This document shows positions 33,836-42,467 of a stretch of 64,000 nucleotides of DNA, piece by piece. How positions within the stretch are numbered: the stretch's first letter is position 1; every line of letters begins with the position of its first letter. The translations under genes and the position numbers were made by a program. The notes beneath the pieces are model-generated. The model was not told the origin of the DNA, searched no databases, and saw only the letters and a program-made list of their open reading frames with translations. This DNA comes from Paractinoplanes bogorensis (GTDB lineage Bacteria; Actinomycetota; Actinomycetes; Mycobacteriales; Micromonosporaceae), in contig NZ_JAHKKG010000005.1 in the NCBI RefSeq assembly GCF_018829635.1, positions 558,001-622,000 on the forward strand, in the 5' to 3' direction.

Positions 33836-34558
33836 TCAGGCGCGCGTCGCGCGGGCACACTCGGTGATGTAGGGAAGCTGGAACTCGGTGCGGCCGACCA
33901 GGTCGGGATGCGTGGCCATGAGCCGGCGTACCTCGCTGAGCAGGGCGGCCCGCTCGTCGGGGGAGAGCAGGATGACGTAGCTGCGCGACGCCACCATGTC
34001 GATCAGCCGCTCGGGGCCGAGCGTCTCGGTCCACTCGAAGTGCGCGATCTCGACCGGCCCGAACGGCTCGCCGACGGTCGTGTCGCGTTCGGACTCGGTG
34101 CTGCCGATGATCTCGCCGAGGCGGCGCACCCAGTCGGAACGCTCGTCGCGCAGGTTCCACAGCAGACCGATCCGGCCGCCGGGGGAGAGCACCCGGGCCA
34201 CCTCGGGCGCGGCCCGGGCCGGATCGACCCAGTGCCACGCCTGGGCCACCAGCACGGCGTCGGCCGAGCCGTCGGGCAGCGGAATCTGCTCGGCGCGGCC
34301 CAGGTGGGCGGGGACACCGGGCACGGCCGTCCGCAACTGGTCGAGCATGCCCTCGGACGGCTCGACCGCGGTCACCGGCAGGCCACGGTCGCGGATCTGG
34401 CGGGTCAGCTTGCCCGTCCCGGCCCCGAGGTCGATCACCCGGGGTGTGCCCGGCGGCAGCAGCCAGTCGAGAGCGGCGGCGGGATAGGTCGGCCGGCCCC
34501 GCTCGTAGATCTCGGCGGCCGGCCCGAACGAGTTGGCGTGTGCGGCGCGGTCGTTCAT
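33836..34558 (-). CDS. Class I SAM-dependent methyltransferase (Methyltransf_11)
   Basis: 240 residues from ATG 34558 (TACCAT seven bases upstream, leaderless-looking). FGPAAEIYERGRPTYPAAALDWLLPPGTPRVIDLGAGTGKLTRQI gives motif I. VTAVEPSEGMLDQLR, GRAEQIPLPDGSADAVLVAQAWHWVD and EVARVLSPGGRIGLLWN give the remaining SAM-binding motifs. It resembles small-molecule methyltransferases of the UbiE/trans-aconitate type; the substrate is unknown. It converges on the Lrp gene with a 14-bp gap. Confidence 0.93.
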   Translation of the reverse strand: MNDRAAHANSFGPAAEIYERGRPTYPAAALDWLLPPGTPRVIDLGAGTGKLTRQIRDRGLPVTAVEPSEGMLDQLRTAVPGVPAHLGRAEQIPLPDGSADAVLVAQAWHWVDPARAAPEVARVLSPGGRIGLLWNLRDERSDWVRRLGEIIGSTESERDTTVGEPFGPVEIAHFEWTETLGPERLIDMVASRSYVILLSPDERAALLSEVRRLMATHPDLVGRTEFQLPYITECARATRA

Positions 34559-34662
34559 GTTGACCATGGTATCGATCCGCGACGATCGGGGGGCGGCGTT
34601 GTTTGAGTCCGGGCTTGCGCGGGAATCCTCTGAGCACGCCGAAAACCACGGAGGACTGAGCA

Positions 34663-34854
34663 ATGAGCTTCACTGACAAGGTCAAGAACGAGGCCGAAGA
34701 GCTGACCGGCAAGGCGAAGCAGGCCGTGGGTCGCGCGACCGACAACGAGCGGCTGGTGGCCGAGGGCCAGGCTCAGGAGACGGCGGCCAACGCCAAGCAG
34801 GCCGGTGAGCACGTCAAGGACGCCGGCAAGGACGTCAAGGACGCCTTCAGCTAG
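34663..34854 (+). CDS. CsbD family stress protein
   Basis: 63 residues: MSFTDKVKNEAEELTGKAKQAVGRATDNERLVAEGQAQETAANAKQAGEHVKDAGKDVKDAFS. This is the typical CsbD low-complexity helical protein (KNEAEELTGKAKQAVGxATDNExLxAEG). CsbD in Bacillus belongs to the general stress regulon; the biochemical role is unknown. It is monocistronic and ends at a strong terminator. Confidence 0.95.
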   Translation: MSFTDKVKNEAEELTGKAKQAVGRATDNERLVAEGQAQETAANAKQAGEHVKDAGKDVKDAFS

Positions 34855-34864
34855 GTCAGACATA

Positions 34865-34894
34865 CGAAAAGGGGGCCCGAGGGCCCCCTTTTCG
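34865..34894. terminator. Bidirectional rho-independent terminator
   Basis: CGAAAAGGGGGCCC (34865-34878) and GGGCCCCCTTTTCG (34881-34894) are a perfect 14-bp inverted repeat with a two-base centre. A-run/T-run flanks lie on both strands, and it sits between the convergent csbD and KamA genes, touching the KamA stop. Confidence 0.92.
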
Positions 34895-36259
34895 CTATTC
34901 CGCTGCTTCCTGGGCTTCCTGCTTGCGCCACCAGTCCTGACCCGACTGGGGGAGCGTGTCGATCGGGTCGTAGTAGGCGTAGAGCTTGGACAACGCCTCG
35001 TCGTCGTTCTGCTCGATCGAGGTGCGGTAGTTCTTGGTCCAGTACGAGATGCCGTGCTCCCGGTCGTACTCGCTGACCATGTGCACCCAGCGCTTGCCCA
35101 CGAACGGCACGTCACACACGATCCGTGGCGTCGCGTAACCGGGCAGGTAGCCCATCATGTCGTGCTGCAGCTGCTGGGCGTGCCACACCGGCACCCGCCA
35201 GTGCTCCGCGTTGGGGATCATGTCGCACATGTAGAAGTAGTACGGCAGGATCCCGGCCTCGCCCTGCAGCCCGAAGCACAGGTCGAGCAGGTCGGCCGTC
35301 GTCGCGTTCACGCCCCGCATCAGCACACCCTGGTTGCGCACGTCGCGCACGCCCACCTCGAGCAGCGTCTGCGCGGCCTTGGCGACCAGCGGGGTCAGCG
35401 AGTTCACGTGGTTGACGTGGGTGTGCACGGCCAGGTTGACGCCCCGCCGCTGGGCCGTGATGGCCACCCGGTGCAGGCCCTCGACCACGTCGTTCTGCAG
35501 CCAGTGCTGAGGGAGGCCCATCAGTGCCTTGGTCGCGAGCCGGATGTCGCGCACGGTCGGCACCGAGAGCAGACCCATCAGGTACGCCTCGAGCTGCTTC
35601 CACGGCACGTTCGCCACATCACCGCCGCTGACCACCACGTCGCGTACGCCCGGGTGGGCCTTGAGGTAGGTCAGGTGCGCGTCGTAGCGGTCGACCGGCT
35701 TGAGCGACAACTTCAGCTTGTCGACCGTCGGGGTGCTGTTACCGACCAGGTCCATCCGGGTGCAGTGCCCGCAGTACTGGGGGCAGGTGGACAGCAGTTC
35801 GGCCAGGACCTTGGTCGGGTAGCGGTGGGTGAGCCCCTCGGCCACCCACATGTCGTGCTCGTGCAGCGAGTCGCGGGCCGAGTGCGGGTGCGACGGCCAG
35901 TCCAGGTGCCGGTCGGTCGCCACCGGCAGCATGTAGCGCCGGATCGGGTCGGCGTAGAACGACTCCGTATCGGGCGTGGCGTCCGGCACCATCGTGTTGA
36001 GCATCTGCGGCGGGATCAGCATCGACATCGTGGCCAGGCGTTTCTGGTCGGTCTCGAGGTCGTCGTAGAAGCTCTTGTCGAGCAGGTCGCCCATCACGGC
36101 GTACAGCTGCTTGACGTTCTTGACGCAGTTCACCCGCTGCCACTGCGCCGACTGCCACTGCTCGGCGGTCACGTCACGCCACCCGGGGAAACGTGTCCAG
36201 TCCGGTTCGACCAGGGGGCGGCGGCGGTACTCGTACGGCTGTCCGGCGGGCTGAGTCAC
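34895..36259 (-). CDS. kamA: KamA-family radical SAM protein (lysine 2,3-aminomutase-like)
   Basis: 454 residues from GTG 36259, fixed by AAAGGAGG six bases upstream. CPQYCGHC (C159, C163, C166) binds the 4Fe-4S cluster. MLIPPQMLNTMVPDA, DVVVSGGDVANVP (the GGD/GGE SAM motif) and YYFYMCDMIPNAEHW (C-terminal substrate and dimer region) are typical. The reaction is PLP- and SAM-dependent 2,3-shift of an amino group, L-lysine to beta-lysine in the best-known members. No beta-lysine acetyltransferase gene is adjacent, so use in osmolyte or secondary metabolism remains open. Confidence 0.88.
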   Translation of the reverse strand: MTQPAGQPYEYRRRPLVEPDWTRFPGWRDVTAEQWQSAQWQRVNCVKNVKQLYAVMGDLLDKSFYDDLETDQKRLATMSMLIPPQMLNTMVPDATPDTESFYADPIRRYMLPVATDRHLDWPSHPHSARDSLHEHDMWVAEGLTHRYPTKVLAELLSTCPQYCGHCTRMDLVGNSTPTVDKLKLSLKPVDRYDAHLTYLKAHPGVRDVVVSGGDVANVPWKQLEAYLMGLLSVPTVRDIRLATKALMGLPQHWLQNDVVEGLHRVAITAQRRGVNLAVHTHVNHVNSLTPLVAKAAQTLLEVGVRDVRNQGVLMRGVNATTADLLDLCFGLQGEAGILPYYFYMCDMIPNAEHWRVPVWHAQQLQHDMMGYLPGYATPRIVCDVPFVGKRWVHMVSEYDREHGISYWTKNYRTSIEQNDDEALSKLYAYYDPIDTLPQSGQDWWRKQEAQEAAE

Positions 36260-36302
36260 TGACGCCTCCTTTGGCGATCGTTCCGTCCCCACCCACGCTA
36301 GC

Positions 36303-36349
36303 GGAGAATTTCCGGCACAGTAAACATCAGGCTGGAGAATTTACGGTAC
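36303..36349 (-). promoter_or_regulatory. Direct repeats upstream of the KamA gene
   Basis: GGAGAATTTCCGGCAC (36303-36318) and GGAGAATTTACGGTAC (36334-36349) match at 14 of 16 positions and are 31 bp apart, three helical turns. They lie 44-90 bp upstream of the KamA start in an unusually AT-rich patch, so they may be a regulator binding site. Confidence 0.5.
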
Positions 36350-36428
36350 GGATACCGGACTGTGCCCATGATTTCCGGCGTGACGGGCCGGTAGGTGGAC
36401 AGAGCACCGATCCGGAAGACTGGCCGTC

Positions 36429-37958
36429 ATGAGCGAAACCCCCTCGGTCCTGTTCACCCACGGCCGCTTCTACTCCGCCGCCGACCCGCGGGCCACCGCC
36501 ATGCTGGTCCGCGACGGCCGGATCGCCTGGCTGGGCGCCACCCCGGACGCTCCCGCCGCCGACCGCACCGTCGACCTCGAGAACACGCTGGTCACCCCCG
36601 CCTTCGTCGACGCGCACATCCACGCCACCGACACCGGTCTGGCCATCGACGGATTGGACCTTTCGCCCGTACGGACCAGCGGTGAGCTTCTCGAGGCGGT
36701 GCGCGCGTTCGCGGTGACCCGTCCGCCGGGCGCGGTCGTGCATGGTCACGGGTGGGACGAGTCGACCTGGGCCGACCAGACGCTGCCGACCGCGGCCGAA
36801 CTCGATCGCGCCGCCGAGGGGCGGCGGGTCTACCTGTCGCAGGCCTCGGTCCACTCCGCTCTGACCTCGCCGGCCCTGCTCGACGCGGCGGGCCTGCCGA
36901 CCGGCGAGAGCCTGGTCAAAGAAGAGAAGCACCACGCCGTACGGGCCCTCGCCCTCAACGACCTCAGCCCGTCGCAGCGCACCACGGCGCAACGGGCCGC
37001 CCTCACCCGGGCCGCCTCCCTCGGCATCGCGGCCGTGCACGAGTGCGGCGGCCCCGGCACGTCCAGCGAGGCCGACCTCACCTCGGTCCTCGCGCTGAGC
37101 GGGCAGGGCCTGCCCCGGGTGTTCGGCTACTGGGGCGAACTCGGGGGTGCCCTCAAGGCCAAGGAACTCGGCGCGGTCGGGGCGGCCGGTGACCTCTACG
37201 CCGACGGTGCCCTGGGCTCCCGGACGGCGTCGGTCCGCGAGCCGTTCCTCGACGGGCACGGCGGCTGCGGCGAGGCCTTCGTGACCGCCGAGCAGGCCGC
37301 CGAGCACCTGCTCGACTGCGTCACGGTCGGCGTGCAGGGCGGCTTCCACGCGATCGGTGACGCGGCCATCGAGACCGTGCTCGAGGGGTTCGCGCTGGCC
37401 GCCAAGACGGTCGGGGTCGACGCCGTCCGCGAGGGCCGGCACCGGGTCGAGCACGTCGAGCTGATCGACAAGGCGATGATCGCCCGGATGGTCGAATTCG
37501 GGGTGGTCGCCTCGGTGCAGCCGGTCTTCGACGCGCTGTGGGGCGGCCCCGACCGGATGTACGCGCAGCGCCTCGGTGTCGAGCGGGCGATGACCTCGAA
37601 CCCGATCGGCGCGATGTACGCGACCGGCGTGCAGCTGGCCTTCGGCTCCGATTCGCCGGTGACGCCGCTCGACCCGTGGGCGGTCGTGGTGGCGGCCGCG
37701 GCCCCGCGCAACCCGGTCTACCGGATGAGCGTGCGGGCGGCGTTCGCGGCCTCGACCCGGGGCGGCTGGCGGGCCGCCCTGGTCGACGACGCGGGGGTGC
37801 TGGCGCCCGGGGCGGCGGCCACCTTCGCGGTGTGGGAGACGCCTGCGGGCGTACGGGAAGGGTTGCCTGTTCTTCTGCCCGACGCCGAGGGTGCGACTCC
37901 GGATCGGCCGGTGTGCCGCCGGACGGTCCTCGACGGCGAGACGATCTTCGAAGCCTGA
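36429..37958 (+). CDS. YtcJ-like metal-dependent amidohydrolase
   Basis: 509 residues. The N-terminal beta-sandwich (LFTHGRFYSAADPRATAMLVRDGRIAWLG) is followed by FVDAHIHATDTG (HxH metal site), GFHAIGDAAIETVL, RHRVEHVELID and AFGSDSPVTPLDP (final Asp). This is the Amidohydro_3/YtcJ arrangement. It hydrolyses a C-N bond of an unknown cyclic or formylated compound. The ATG at 36429 has only a weak GGAAG about ten bases upstream. Confidence 0.92.
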   Translation: MSETPSVLFTHGRFYSAADPRATAMLVRDGRIAWLGATPDAPAADRTVDLENTLVTPAFVDAHIHATDTGLAIDGLDLSPVRTSGELLEAVRAFAVTRPPGAVVHGHGWDESTWADQTLPTAAELDRAAEGRRVYLSQASVHSALTSPALLDAAGLPTGESLVKEEKHHAVRALALNDLSPSQRTTAQRAALTRAASLGIAAVHECGGPGTSSEADLTSVLALSGQGLPRVFGYWGELGGALKAKELGAVGAAGDLYADGALGSRTASVREPFLDGHGGCGEAFVTAEQAAEHLLDCVTVGVQGGFHAIGDAAIETVLEGFALAAKTVGVDAVREGRHRVEHVELIDKAMIARMVEFGVVASVQPVFDALWGGPDRMYAQRLGVERAMTSNPIGAMYATGVQLAFGSDSPVTPLDPWAVVVAAAAPRNPVYRMSVRAAFAASTRGGWRAALVDDAGVLAPGAAATFAVWETPAGVREGLPVLLPDAEGATPDRPVCRRTVLDGETIFEA

Positions 37959-38747
37959 CGGTCTCGGACGGGTGTCGCCGGCAAATTTGGCACTACCGGA
38001 ATCCGGACACCGGGCAGGTGACGGTCAGTGAGCCGCCCGCCTGGCCCGGGCCGGGTGTCCGTGACCCGCGCGTCCGCTCCTGGACATCCTTTCCCGTACG
38101 CCCTCAAGCCGTCTTACGCGGGGCATATCCGCTGGACGCGTCCGGGGGAGGGCGGTGCGGGGGCCACGGTGATCGACTGGCCCGGCGTCCCACCAGTCGG
38201 CACGCCGGTGGAGATCGATCACTGTCAGCCCGATGACCGGTGGTGAACAGCCTGTAGCCCGAACGGGTACGGCACATGACACGCCGACGAACCCGACACG
38301 CCCGGGAGCGTGTACGGCGGTTGACAGGACCGCGGGGGACGGACGTACCGTCGTCCAATCCTGAGCACGGAGAGCGACTCTTGTCCGCTCCGTTCTCCCG
38401 CCCACTGGCCCGCAGTCCTCGCAGGGGTCGCGCGTTCAGCCAGGTCCAGGGGGCGGGGGTCGGCGGGGCGGTGCGGACCGGTCGCGTCCGCGGTGGGCCC
38501 GAGGATCGAACGGCGCCAGTAGACAACGGCGTGACCCGCGCAGCCGGCGCGGAGCACGCCGGTCCGAAGGTGACCGCGACGTCCGTACGGCCCACCGGCC
38601 GTGCCCGGGACGGCAGAAGGCACACGAGGCGCGTCCCGTCCGGGCCGCGCCTCGTCCCTCCTCTCCTCCCGCTTTGTTCTCGGATCGATGCACGGCCCGC
38701 CCCGCCTGTCCGATTCCGGCCGGACGGGGGCAGGTAGCCTTCCGCGA
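37959..38747. other. 789-bp stretch without a confident gene
   Basis: This runs from the amidohydrolase stop to the lnt start. It holds one small possible gene (38028-38246, listed separately). TTGACA at 38321-38326 with TACCGT 19 bases further is a weak promoter candidate. Several open frames on both strands have Arg/Pro-rich, non-protein-like translations. No repeat, tRNA or terminator was seen. Confidence 0.5.
38028..38246 (+). CDS. Possible small protein, doubtful
   Basis: 72 codons from GTG 38028. The second half reads like protein (YAGHIRWTRPGEGGAGATV, then IDWPGVPPVGTPVEIDHC), but third-position G/C is only about 75 %, well below neighbouring genes. The ribosome site is weak and no family is recognised. 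It could be a short real gene or chance. Confidence 0.22.
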   Translation: MSRPPGPGRVSVTRASAPGHPFPYALKPSYAGHIRWTRPGEGGAGATVIDWPGVPPVGTPVEIDHCQPDDRW

Positions 38748-40349
38748 GTGGAAATGACGTTGCAGCCCCCGGCTTCGCCGCAGGTCACAGCGGCGACGGC
38801 ACCGCCTCCGCTGCGGTTGCCGGTCGCCCTGGTGCTGGCCGTGCTCGCGGGCGGGGCGCTGCTGGTCGCGCTGCCGCCGTACGGGCTGTGGTGGCTCTCC
38901 CCGGCCGGCGTGGCCCTGTTCGCCGCGGCGGTGCACCGGCGACGGTTGCGGGCCGGGTTCTGGCTCGGGTTCGTCACCGGGCTCGTGCTGTTCGTGCCGC
39001 TGCTCTGGTGGACCAGTTTCGCGGCCGGGTGGCTGCCCTGGATGCTGCTGTCGCTGGCCGAGTCGGTGATCTTCGGGCTGCTCGGCCTGGCGTCGGCCTG
39101 GCTGTCGCCGGTGATCGACCGGTGGCGCGGGTCGTGGCCGCTGCTCGCCGGGCTGCTCTGGGTGGCCCAGGAGGCGCTGCGCGACCGGGCCCCGTTCGGC
39201 GGCTTCCCGTGGGGGCGGCTCGCCTTCAGCCAGGACGACGGCCCCGCGCTGCGCCTGGCCGCGTACGGGGGAGCCCCGCTCGTCACCTTCGCCGTGGCCG
39301 CCGCCGGTGGTGCCCTGGTCGCGCTGGCCTGGCGCCGGTGGCGTCCCCCGGCCGCGGGCCCGGCCCTCGGGTTCGCCGTCGTGGCCGGCGCGCTGATGGC
39401 CGGCCCGCTGCTCGTCCCGGTGTATCAGCCCGGTGCCGAGACGGCCACCGTCGCCATCGTGCAGGGCAACGTGCCGCGGCTCGGGCTCGACTTCAACGCC
39501 CAGCGCCGCGCTGTGCTCGACAACCACGTCTCCGGCACGGAGAAACTCGCGGCCGAGGTCGCAGCCGGCCGCCAGAAGCAGCCCGACGTGGTGATCTGGC
39601 CGGAGAACTCCAGCGACATCGACCCGCTGCGCAACTCCGACGCCGCCTCGGTCATCTCCCGCGCGGCCGACCTGATCAAGGCGCCGATCCTGGTCGGCAC
39701 CGTGCTGCGCACCGACACCCCGGGCGACATCGAGAACGCCGGCATCCTGTGGAACCCGGGCACCGGCCCCGACCTCGAGCAGAAATACGTCAAGCAGCAC
39801 CCGGTGCCGTTCGCCGAGTACGTGCCGCTGCGCCCGGTCGCCCGGCTGGTCACCGACAAGGTCGACCTGGTCCGCAACATGTTGTCCGGCGACCACGTGG
39901 GGGTCCTGCGCACCGGCCGGGTCGCCATCGGTGACGTCATCTGCTTCGAGGTGGCATATGACGACATCGTCCGCGACACTGTGACTTCAGGGGCACAGGT
40001 GTTCGCGGTGCAGACCAACAACGCCACCTTCAACGAGGCCGAGGCTCGTCAGCAACTCGCCATGGTGCGGTTGCGGGCGGTCGAGCACGGCCGGGAGGCG
40101 CTGATGGCCTCCACGGTCGGTGTGTCCGCGTTCGTCGGAGCCTCGGGTCAGGTCTATGACGAGAGCGGCTTCAACACCGCCGCGGTGATGGTGCGTGACA
40201 TGCATCTGGACGGTTCCACTACGCTGGCCACTCGTCTGGGCCATTGGCCCGAGATGGCGATGGTCGCGTTGACGATCCTCGCCCTGGCCGGTGCGCTGCC
40301 GATGCGCCGCCGCCGGCGCACCACGAACGATGCTGCGGAGGCACGGTGA
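38748..40349 (+). CDS. lnt: Apolipoprotein N-acyltransferase Lnt
   Basis: 533 residues from a leaderless GTG at 38748 (TAGCCT at 38735-38740). About six to seven membrane helices are followed by the nitrilase domain, with catalytic residues apparent: Glu in VVIWPENSSD (~286), Lys in LEQKYVKQHPVPFAEYVPLR (~346) and Cys in GDVICFEVAYDD (~399). A final helix (PEMAMVALTILALAGAL) ends the protein. It adds the third acyl chain to lipoproteins at the outer face of the membrane. It is coupled to ppm1 by a GTGA overlap. Confidence 0.95.
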   Translation: MEMTLQPPASPQVTAATAPPPLRLPVALVLAVLAGGALLVALPPYGLWWLSPAGVALFAAAVHRRRLRAGFWLGFVTGLVLFVPLLWWTSFAAGWLPWMLLSLAESVIFGLLGLASAWLSPVIDRWRGSWPLLAGLLWVAQEALRDRAPFGGFPWGRLAFSQDDGPALRLAAYGGAPLVTFAVAAAGGALVALAWRRWRPPAAGPALGFAVVAGALMAGPLLVPVYQPGAETATVAIVQGNVPRLGLDFNAQRRAVLDNHVSGTEKLAAEVAAGRQKQPDVVIWPENSSDIDPLRNSDAASVISRAADLIKAPILVGTVLRTDTPGDIENAGILWNPGTGPDLEQKYVKQHPVPFAEYVPLRPVARLVTDKVDLVRNMLSGDHVGVLRTGRVAIGDVICFEVAYDDIVRDTVTSGAQVFAVQTNNATFNEAEARQQLAMVRLRAVEHGREALMASTVGVSAFVGASGQVYDESGFNTAAVMVRDMHLDGSTTLATRLGHWPEMAMVALTILALAGALPMRRRRRTTNDAAEAR

Positions 40350-41134
40350 GCGAGGCGGAAGGTTACCCCGGGGTGGGGCGGGTTCTAGTGGTGATCCCGA
40401 CCTACAACGAGGCGGACAACATCCGCCTGATCACCGAGCGGGTCCGCCGCGCGGTGCCCGTGGTCGACATCCTGATCGCCGACGACAACTCGCCCGACGG
40501 CACCGGCCGGATCGCCGACGAGCTGTCCGAGGCCGACGACCACATCTTCGTGCTGCACCGGGCGGGCAAGGAAGGGCTCGGGGCGGCGTACAAGGCCGGT
40601 TTCGCCTGGGCCAAGAACAAGGGCTACGACGCCGTCGTCGAGATGGACGCGGACGGCTCCCACGCCCCCGAGGAGCTCCCCAAACTGCTCGACGCACTGG
40701 GCGACACCGACGCCGTGCTCGGCGCCCGCTACATCCCCGGTGGCAGCGTGCACAACTGGCCGGTGCGCCGGCTGCTGCTCTCCCGGGGCGGCAACATCTA
40801 CATCCGGATGGCGCTGCGCATGCCGTTCCGCGACGCCACCGGCGGCTACCGCGCCTACCGCATGCCGGTCCTCGACGAGATCAACTTCGAGACGGTCGCC
40901 TCCACCGGCTACTCGTTCCAGGTCGAGCTGGCCTGGCGGGCCTATCAGGCCGGTTTCCGGATCGCCGAGGTGCCGATCACGTTCACCGAGCGCGAACACG
41001 GCGTCAGCAAGATGAGCGGCAACATCTTCAAGGAACAGCTGCTCAGGGTCACTCTGTGGGGCGTGCAGGCGCGCCGTGAGGCGGTCCGCAAGCGGTTCGG
41101 CCGGAAGGCGGCCGAAGGCTCGACCTGGCCCTAA
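40346..41134 (+). CDS. ppm1: Polyprenol-phosphate mannosyltransferase (Ppm1/DPM1 type)
   Basis: 262 residues from GTG 40346, with GGAGG upstream and overlapping the lnt stop. VLVVIPTYNEADNIRLIT, VDILIADDNSPDGTG, VVEMDADGSHAPEELP (DxD) and GGYRAYRMPVLDEINFETVASTGYSFQVELAWRA are the GT2 dolichol-phosphate-mannose synthase motifs. It transfers mannose from GDP-mannose to polyprenol phosphate, supplying protein O-mannosylation and lipomannan synthesis. In mycobacteria the two activities can be fused in one Ppm1 protein; here they are separate overlapping genes. Confidence 0.95.
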   Translation: MSEAEGYPGVGRVLVVIPTYNEADNIRLITERVRRAVPVVDILIADDNSPDGTGRIADELSEADDHIFVLHRAGKEGLGAAYKAGFAWAKNKGYDAVVEMDADGSHAPEELPKLLDALGDTDAVLGARYIPGGSVHNWPVRRLLLSRGGNIYIRMALRMPFRDATGGYRAYRMPVLDEINFETVASTGYSFQVELAWRAYQAGFRIAEVPITFTEREHGVSKMSGNIFKEQLLRVTLWGVQARREAVRKRFGRKAAEGSTWP

Positions 41135-41193
41135 GCGCAGTCTCAGGAAGCCGTGTCAGACTGGGAGAGGTCAACCTGACACGGAGGGACCAC

Positions 41194-41721
41194 ATGCGTC
41201 GTCGAGGGCTCGCCCTGCTGCCCATCGCTCTGCCCCTGCTGGCGTTCGCCGAGATCGTCACGTTCATCGCGGTGGCCCACGCCATCGGGTTCGGGTGGGC
41301 GATCCTGCTCGGCGGCTCGGCCAGCATCGCCGGCATGGTCCTGCTGCGCCGTGAGGGCATCAAGGGGTGGCGCCGCTTCCAGGCGGCCGCCGCCGAGGGG
41401 CGTCCCGCGGGCAAGCAGGTGTCCCACTCGCTGGTCGGACTGCTGGGCGCGCTGCTGCTGGCGATCCCCGGCTTCGTGACCGCGGTGGCCGGTCTGCTGC
41501 TGGTGCTGCCCCCGGGCCGTCAGCTGGCCCGGCGCCAGGTCGAGCGCTACACCGAGCGTCAGGTGGGCGGGGCGATGGCCGGTGACCTGTTCGGTGCCCG
41601 CCACGTCCGCGTCGACACCGGCGAGCCGATCGTGGTGATCGACGAGGAGCCCCGGCCGGCGCAGCGCACGCCCGCCGGCGCCATCGAGGGCGAGGTCGTC
41701 GAGGGCGAAGTCATCCGCTGA
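41194..41721 (+). CDS. fxsA: FxsA family membrane protein
   Basis: 175 residues. Membrane helices are ALLPIALPLLAFAEIVTFIAVAHAIGFGWAILLGG and LVGLLGALLLAIPGFVTAVAGLLLVLPP, the latter the conserved FxsA core (IPGFxTDxxGxLLLLPPxR). An acidic tail (IEGEVVEGEVIR) ends the protein. E. coli FxsA affects phage T7 exclusion; the general role is unknown. GGAGGG precedes the ATG. It lies 59 bp after ppm1. Confidence 0.93.
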   Translation: MRRRGLALLPIALPLLAFAEIVTFIAVAHAIGFGWAILLGGSASIAGMVLLRREGIKGWRRFQAAAAEGRPAGKQVSHSLVGLLGALLLAIPGFVTAVAGLLLVLPPGRQLARRQVERYTERQVGGAMAGDLFGARHVRVDTGEPIVVIDEEPRPAQRTPAGAIEGEVVEGEVIR

Positions 41722-41880
41722 CGTCGCCCCTCCGGGCCGTTCCCGGGGCGGCCTCTCACAGCTCCGGCTCCGTCCTCTGGTCGAGCTCGGCCTTCGGGTG
41801 ACCGACCCCAGCCGCAACGCGTCCTCCCCGAGCATCCGCCGCAGCCGCGCCTGATTCTCCGGCGCCTTCTCCAGACGCGA
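41722..41880 (-). pseudogene. Possible remnant of a gene 3' end between fxsA and rbpA
   Basis: On the minus strand, 41760-41880 reads RLEKAPENQARLRRMLGEDA then LRLG in one frame. After a one-base shift it continues GHPKAELDQRTEPEL followed by a stop. Both pieces look like a helical, charged protein C-terminus. No start or upstream part exists because the rbpA terminator precedes it. Chance similarity is possible. Confidence 0.25.
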
Positions 41881-41911
41881 AAAAGGTCGCCCCCGTCGGG
41901 GGCGACCTTTT
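41881..41911 (-). terminator. Rho-independent terminator after rbpA
   Basis: AAAAGGTCGCCCCC (41881-41894) and GGGGGCGACCTTTT (41898-41911) form a perfect 14-bp stem with a three-base loop, 20 bp beyond the rbpA stop. It is flanked by A and T runs, so it can also stop transcription from the fxsA side. Confidence 0.92.
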
Positions 41912-41931
41912 CTTGTTTGCTCCGGCCCGGG

Positions 41932-42270
41932 TCAGCGGCCTCGGCGGGTGCGGACCTCTTGGAGCCGCTCGTTGAGGATGTCCTCCAGCTCCGAGATCGA
42001 ACGCCGCTCGAGAAGCATGTCCCAGTGGGTGCGCGGCGGCTTCGCCTTCTTCTGCTCCGGCTCGTTGCCGTCGACCAGCCGGGCGACGCTGCCGTCGAAC
42101 TTGCACTCCCAGGTGACCGGCACCTCGGCGTCGACGGCGAACGGGACCTCGAACTGGTGACCCTTCACGCAGAGGTACTCTCGGGTCTGCCGGGGCGCCA
42201 GCTCGGTGTTGCGGTCGGACTCGTAGCTGACTGCGCCAAGACGGCTGCCGCGCAGCATGCGTTCGCCCAT
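41932..42270 (-). CDS. rbpA: RNA polymerase-binding protein RbpA
   Basis: 112 residues. GERMLRGSRLGAVSYESDRNTELAPRQTREYLCVKGHQFEVPFAVDAEVPVTWEC is the RbpA core with its two conserved Cys. It is followed by the C-terminal sigma-interacting domain (PPRTHWDMLLERRSISELEDILNERLQEVRTRRG). It binds RNA polymerase with the principal sigma factor and stabilises open complexes; it is actinobacteria-specific. RBS GAGGGG precedes the ATG. Confidence 0.97.
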   Translation of the reverse strand: MGERMLRGSRLGAVSYESDRNTELAPRQTREYLCVKGHQFEVPFAVDAEVPVTWECKFDGSVARLVDGNEPEQKKAKPPRTHWDMLLERRSISELEDILNERLQEVRTRRGR

Positions 42271-42447
42271 GGTGGCTTTCCCCTCGCTCGTGGTGCTGCT
42301 CTCGTTGGTGTAACGAAAGTGGCGTCCGTCGGATTCCGATGATGATCCCGACGGGCGCCGAGACTGCGGACCACCGTTGTGACGGCGGTGTTAACGCTAC
42401 GAGCGTAACCGCCCGCGGCCCTTACCCGTCACCGCGAACCCCCGACG

Positions 42448-42467
42448 AAGTGGACCTTGGTCCACTT
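42448..42467. promoter_or_regulatory. Orphan operator-like palindrome
   Basis: AAGTGGACCTTGGTCCACTT has perfect 9-bp arms around TT. It is 178 bp upstream of rbpA, and no regulator gene is next to it. It may control rbpA from a distance or a small rightward transcript. Confidence 0.6.
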
